Of a stretch of 64,000 nt of DNA, positions 58,941 to 64,000 are shown piece after piece (positions within the stretch are counted from its first letter, which is position 1; each line of letters begins with the position of its first letter). This DNA comes from Lingula anatina. Its lineage: Eukaryota; Brachiopoda; Lingulata; Lingulida; Lingulidae. The notes under the pieces are model-generated. The model ran no database searches and was not told the DNA's origin. It saw nothing but the letters and a program-made list of their open reading frames with translations. The DNA is taken from assembly GCF_001039355.2 (NCBI RefSeq), contig NW_019774402.1, positions 1,131,244 to 1,195,243 on the forward strand. The letters are read 5' to 3'. A program made the translations under genes and the position numbers.

Positions 58941-61900
58941 TTCTGACATATTTTATGGGTTTGTTATGCCTATTTGATAAGACCACGTGATGCCTTGGTG
59001 AATTTATGATAATATACCTCAATATCCATGTTGTTTTCAGATGCATTTGTCATTGCCTATCATATTATGCTATCATGTTATTTGTGATTAGCATCTCTTT
59101 GATGTTTCTTATCACAGTCATTGGTATATGGTTCATACATGATGTATTGTACTATATTTTTTATTTTTGCCAAGAAAAGTTCACAGTTCACAAAAGCTGT
59201 ATGAGCATCAACAGGTGAAAAGAATTTATCTCAGGAGACAGGTTAATTAGCCCCTGGTGGATATGATATATTGTCTGCTTCTCATATTCATATATTTTTT
59301 GGGCCTTTGGTGTTTTGCAGTCTAAGGAAAAATAATTTAAAGTCCAAATCTGACATGAGGTTTAACTTCCCATGATAAGAATAACATATTAAATTTATGC
59401 TATGATACCCCTATTGATTAACATGCCTTGGATATTATTTAGGTGACATCTAGATAGAGATGGATTTCAGAATGTTTCACCTTTTGAATGGCAGTGAATA
59501 GGCTTCAAATGGCCTAGTTTCACTTTAAACTTAAATACAACACTATAAGCACTTGCCACTGAGTTTAAGTGTCCAAAATAAAGCTTCGTTTTGTTTCAGA
59601 CCATATGGGCAGTATGGGTATGGTGATGGGGACAGTATGCGCAATGTGGCGTCCAGTCAGACTGACTTGGCCCACAAGAGACCACGTTTGTCCATGGAGC
59701 CTCGGCCAGAGTGGACACAGCCTTTAAGAATAGATACTCAAGCTGAGGTGAAGAGGGTAAGTTAAATTTTTGATATTAAGCTTGAACTGTAGATCAATAT
59801 TAATCATTTTGTTTTGGCTTATGGCACTGGCAATTTTGGAATCAGATTTTACCACAATCCAGTTGAGCTTAAGATGCTGTGGGTGTGTGTCTTGGTGTTA
59901 TTTCTTTAATGCGTGGTTAATGATTTGGTTCCAAAGCATGGATAGATATTACTAGTAGTCAGTTTGCTAGCTTGAGTTGGTGTTCATTTGATGGGTTTAT
60001 ATGTATGAAAAAAATATCATTTCTCTTAAGGGCTGTAGAGTCCCATTATTTTGAAAAATCGGATCAGTTGTTTGTGCTTTGTGAAATTTAGGGGTTAACT
60101 GCTTGTAAGCAAATGACTTTTGGCAATAGTTTTACATTACTGAAATTGAAAGTACCTTGTGAAAAGATCAAGTGTGACCTTGGTGTTAACTTTGGCTTAA
60201 TTATCAAGGTTTGATTAGGAAATACTTTATTTTCACCCTAGAGCTTGTCAGCACCACCTTTAATGATCAGCAATTGTTACATGGACATGTAAGCAGGACA
60301 AACCATAAAAAGGTTTTTTCCAAGTCATGTGTTGCATCTTCAAGCTTTTACTGATGTGCATAGGAGTGAAAGAAAAGTCCTCCTTTAGATTTCTTATAGA
60401 ACTATATTTATCAAAACGTAATGTAGTATTATTTCTGAAAGTTATGTTTTTCTCATACAGGGCAGCATCAGCCTTTTAAATTTCCCGGCCACACACAATC
60501 ACTTCTTGACAATTTAGTAATTTGAATTGATATGAAATGTTTGGTCACTGTGTCTCAGTGTGTCTTGGTTCATTATTCAGTATTATAGGTAAATTCCTTT
60601 CCCATTGCAATACCAGCACACCTGCTAGAATCTAGTTTCTCAGTTTTACTGAGATTCTTTTAGCTGTTTAGCTTTTCAGCATTAGAAATGAATTTGAAAA
60701 GCTATCAACAGAGAATTTTCTCTCATTTTTTGCATGCAATGAAGCAATGGTCAATTCCTTGAGCTCTCCCAAAATATATCGTTTCCTCTGGGTTGTTTCT
60801 TGTGGGTGGTCAGATAACCCCCATACACCAGGGTCATCTCAGTGATGCAAAAATGAATAATTTATGTGCTCTCTCTTTTTGGTCTTGCATTTCTGGCTTG
60901 TTTTATGTCAGGAGCCAGCATACACTCCACAAGTGGAGGCAATCTCCCCAACCTTGCCGCCGGATGAGAAATCTCAGGATGCCACAAGAATGTCCACCAA
61001 GGACGAACTGCTCCAGGGAATTAGCAGAGTTGATAAGGAAATAGCAAAAGTCGAAATGCAAATAGGAAAACTGAAAAAGAAGCAGGTACTGATTAAATTG
61101 ACATTTTATTTTCTAAGGATGATACAAAAATAGTGTTAATAGAAATGTACTTAATTATAGTGTTAAATGTAGTGATGGCTGTTGGAAAAAAAAACAGGTT
61201 TATGCATACCATTAATTAGTTTTTCTTTTTGATGTGTCAGCCTATTACTTCAGAGAATAAATGGCATTAAGTAATTCCTTGTTTTTATAACCTGGGGGTT
61301 TTAAAGGCAAGAAGAGTAACCTTTTTGCAGTATACCACTGTTCACCAGTATACCTCCCATTGCATGATAGAAATACTGGGGTTTTTTTTAAAGTCGCATT
61401 TATTTCATTTTCTTACCTTAGCAACAGTTAGAAGAGGAAGCAGCAAAGCCCCCAGAGGAAAAATCAGTAGATGTGGAACAGCCTATTTCAGCAGAGGCTA
61501 AACCGCAGAGTATTGCTCAGGTCATTTATGCTGAAAACAGAGTAAGTCTCATTGAATGGTAAAATAGTAAGAGCATAAAAAAGGTTAAATACAAAAAGTC
61601 CAATAAGTTAATTCAAAAAGATTTGTTTGAAATCAAAAGAAAGTAAAAAAAATTCTTTTTTTTTGTGATATAAAGGGAAAAGATAAAAGGTTTTTTTATA
61701 GAAAAGAAAAATGGTTGAACTTAAAGACTATTTGAAGAATAAATTTATGTTTGAGTGGATCCCAGATTAAAATATCATTCTTAGTCTGTAAGACCTGTCA
61801 CATTTTTTGTTGGAATTTTGATTATAAGAAAACTTTATTTCAGAGAAAAGCAGAAATGGCCCATGCAGTATTGAACAAATTGGGACCCAAAGTTGATTTG

Positions 61901-64000
61901 GTAAGATGTTATAATGTAATCATTACTAGTTTGAAACTGTCAAGTTCTGGTGAATGTGTAGTCATTCCAATATAAATGTATTCATTGAAAATGTGCAGTC
62001 ACAGAGTGTAGATTAGGGGAGTGACTGATATCAGAAAAATGTGGAAGTAGACTGTATGAGGTAGAAACGACTTTTTTCATGGTAAACATACATTGTTTGC
62101 TTTTGACTTGAGTCGTAAGAAATAAGTATTTGAAATTGTCTTTTCAGCCATTGTATAACCAACCTTCAGATACTGCCGTGTATCATGAAAATAAAAGAAA
62201 GTAAGTTAAAAGTGGAAAAAATTATTTAGAATATTTTAATTGATGTCAGTTTCTGTATTAGTTGAAACAAATGAATGATGATTGAAAAAAATTAGATTTT
62301 CATTCAACTAGTTATGCTTAAACATTCCACTTTACCAGGTGTAGAATTTAATTTTACTTCATATGAAAAAAAGCAAATGACATACCCATGTTCACATACT
62401 TAAACTGGTTAATCTGTTATTTTTTTTCAAGGTACATTGCATTTAAGAAGCGCCTCATTCTTCATTTTAAGAAAAGGCATCAGGCCAGAAAAATAAGGGT
62501 AAGGTTGTTTGGATTTGAAAAATAATTTTATTTGAAGGTTACAGTTATGAAATCTTTCTTTGCTTTGGTTGGAGATATGCCAATGGCTAGTGTTGTAAAC
62601 CACTCCATCAAGTATGAAAAGTGTGTACATGTTCATGCTAGCATATTGCTAGTGAGTATTAGTAATAATTGGTAGGGATATAATGGTTTTTTTCTAGCAG
62701 TGTGATTGCAGGGATGGGGGGGGGGCAGGAAATTGTTTTTATTATTATTTAATATGTGTAATATTTACCAGCCAAACTTTTAAATTATGCCACCTTTCTA
62801 AAAATAAGTTTACAGTTCCCAAATCATGGTTATATAAATGTTCCTGTCAGTTGATGTTGTGAACATAATTTCAGGAGCGTTACCTGACCGAGAGGTATGA
62901 TCAGCTGATGCAAGAGTGGATGAAGAAGGTGGAGAGAATTGAAAATAGTGCCAAGCGCCGTGGCAAGGAGGCAAAGTACAGAGAACTGTTTGAAAAGATG
63001 TTTCCAGAAATTAAGAAGTCTCGAGAGGATAAGGAAAGATTACAAAGGTGTGTTTTATGTTCACTACATTAAATTTGTTCAGGGGAATTATTGTAGTGAA
63101 TTTGATGGAACAAATTTATTCATTATGCCAGAAATTTTTATTGATCATCTTTGCAATGGTGGAAATGCCATAAGGTGTACATTGTTCACTGGTCCAGGAA
63201 CCAAAGGCATAAACAATTTAGTCCCAGAAAGCACAGGTTTAATCTTTGAAAGAAAAGCACTCAAGAGTTTATTATTTCATTCCAGAAGCAGGACTGGGAT
63301 TGGCGGATATGCTAGGAGTGAGGCAGAAATGGAACAGATTATTGATGGACTGCATGAACAAGAGGTAAGAAAGATGAAAATCTTTGTAAGTTGTCCCAAT
63401 TTGAAAAGGAACAAAAGAAACTCCCTCAACCTAAAAAAGTGAAATAGCCACAGAAAAGCAGTTTTAGTTAAGTCAGTGGCCTTACAAATTACTTACAGTG
63501 CATTAAATTTGCTTGTATTTTACATAAAAAAGTATTTGAATAGGCTTATTCCAGAACAATTATTGATGATGAATAATGGAATTAAGAACTTACCTGTTTG
63601 TGTGAATACTAAATCAGTTGTTGTGGGATTTTCAGGAAGAGGATAAGAAAATGCGCAGTTACGCTGTCATTCCACCTATGATGTTGGACGCTCGCCAGAG
63701 GAAACAGCGCTTCCACAACAACAATGGTCTGGTTGAAGATGCTATGATAGATTACAAAGAAAGACAGCTACTTAATATATGGACAGAGCAAGAGAAGGAG
63801 ATATTCAAGGAGAAATATTTACAGCATCCAAAGAACTTTAGCTATATTGCTATGTATTTGGAAAGAAAGGTACCTCCATATTTTATATGATCTAGACTCA
63901 TTTATATGCTTTCCACTCACCAATCCTCTTTTTTTATAAAAAGGAGGAGTGCCATATCATAATTATTGCCTTTGGCTTAGTGTCCACATGTTTTAACAGG
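53008..64000 (+). CDS. NCOR1: Nuclear receptor corepressor NCoR/SMRT, N-terminal part (3' truncated by window)
   Basis: Twelve exons join in frame to 461 codons: 53008-53018, 54255-54423, 54857-54945, 59600-59756, 60912-61085, 61422-61541, 61844-61900, 62148-62200, 62432-62498, 62875-63047, 63286-63364 and 63636-63869. A TTTTAACAG acceptor at the very end suggests the next exon starts at 64000. The order is a low-complexity Pro/Gln N-terminus, the conserved HKRPRL motif, a coiled coil (LLQGISRVDKEIAKVE, then KKKQQQLEEEAAKPPE) that in vertebrates binds GPS2/TBL1, the PLYNQPSDT and YDQLM segment, and the start of the deacetylase-activating domain with SANT1 (WTEQEKEIFKEKYLQHPKNF). NCoR/SMRT recruits and activates HDAC3 to repress nuclear-receptor target genes. 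An invertebrate gene would be co-orthologous to NCOR1 and NCOR2. The first exon (MGDR) is inferred from the reading phase. Confidence 0.93.
53939..54036. repeat. A-rich AAAT/AAT low-complexity tract
   Basis: AAAT and AAT units with A-runs lie in the first NCoR intron, about 220 bp before the second coding exon. No coding potential. Confidence 0.8.
55946..56000. repeat. (GT)n microsatellite followed by a G-run
   Basis: A GT dinucleotide tract with one TT interruption runs into ten consecutive G. Confidence 0.9.
56520..56770. mobile_element. MITE-like inverted repeat in an NCoR intron
   Basis: The left arm from CATTCAGAT through GCAATCAGTGGGAT is mirrored by the right arm from ATCCCACTGATTGC to ATCTGAATG, about 80 bp each with mismatches. 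A GTCATAG repeat lies near both ends but not exactly abutting, so the target duplication is uncertain. Confidence 0.65.
57410..57473. repeat. 31-bp direct duplication around an N
   Basis: GTAAGGACAGCTTTCATTTG and the following 11 bases occur twice, separated by A-N (N at 57442). This looks like an assembly join artefact or a haplotype overlap. Confidence 0.7.
58797..58842. repeat. 17-bp perfect hairpin
   Basis: GGAACAAAACCAAGATA and its exact complement flank a 12-bp loop, directly before a long TA tract. Confidence 0.8.
58846..58936. repeat. (TA)n microsatellite, about 45 units
   Basis: An uninterrupted TA tract of about 90 bp, likely cruciform-prone. It explains the Ile/Tyr alternating open frames on both strands. 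Confidence 0.95.
63636..63869 (+). CDS. NCOR1: NCoR exon with the deacetylase-activating/SANT1 region
   Basis: Seventy-eight codons in phase 0 include YAVIPPMMLDARQR and the SANT1 helix region WTEQEKEIFKEKY through AMYLERK. In vertebrate SMRT this module binds HDAC3. The lysine and tyrosine residues that contact inositol phosphate lie in the following exon, outside the window. Confidence 0.9.

Larger units (their letters stand above)
54946..59599. other. Large NCoR intron
   Basis: A 4.65-kb intron with a GT microsatellite, an inverted-repeat element, a (TA)n tract and an N. No exon with conserved content is seen. Confidence 0.6.

Noticed and set aside
58775-59046. Ile-Tyr repeat proteins on both strands
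   Set aside because: They are translations of the TA microsatellite.
62939-63442. 167-codon plus-strand ORF
   Set aside because: It runs out of frame across NCoR exons and the intron between them. The true frame there gives conserved NCoR sequence.
1-64000. tRNA or rRNA genes
   Set aside because: I looked for TTCGA-type B-box sequences in a cloverleaf context and saw none that fold convincingly.

Overview
This is a eukaryotic window: intron-rich, AT-rich, full of microsatellites and short palindromic elements, with GT-AG exon structure throughout. Gene content (NCoR/SMRT, the ciliary gene MKS1, and multi-exon secreted Kunitz/TIL proteins with a peritrophin-like domain) indicates an invertebrate animal. 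I favour a marine lophotrochozoan, probably a mollusc, from the general style of the secreted proteins. That placement is inference and no single marker here fixes it.

Layout. (1) Positions 1-25569, minus strand: one very large secreted-protein gene, truncated by the left window edge. It has a TATA box, a signal peptide, a poly-Gln stretch and a six-cysteine chitin-binding-like domain. Two short Gln-rich exons follow, then 28 consecutive exons that each encode one trypsin-inhibitor-like (TIL) domain, and finally an Asn-Gln-Gly repeat exon that runs off the window. All internal exons are phase 1-1, so each can be added, lost or skipped without a frameshift. (2) Positions 30361-40442, minus strand: a complete 16-exon paralogue that I reconstruct as 695 residues: signal peptide, the same six-cysteine domain, two Kunitz domains alternating with small cysteine modules, five TIL domains and a stop. 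(3) Positions 44707-52719, minus strand: MKS1, 18 exons, 566 residues. (4) Positions 53008-64000, plus strand: the N-terminal part of NCoR/SMRT, 12 exons, leaving the window just after the first SANT exon.

MKS1 and NCoR are head to head, with 288 bp between the two start codons. That interval holds a CTCF-like motif, two CCAAT boxes, a palindromic CRE and a YY1-like motif, and looks like a shared promoter.

The most unusual part is the TIL array. Intact exons of one subfamily (A) are locally near-identical, including their introns, and decayed TIL exons lie between them. The residue expected to set protease specificity switches between Leu and Arg in otherwise similar copies. One copy carries an in-frame TAG, and one is cut in half at an assembly N. 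The rest of the window is introns, intergenic DNA, microsatellites and MITE-like elements.
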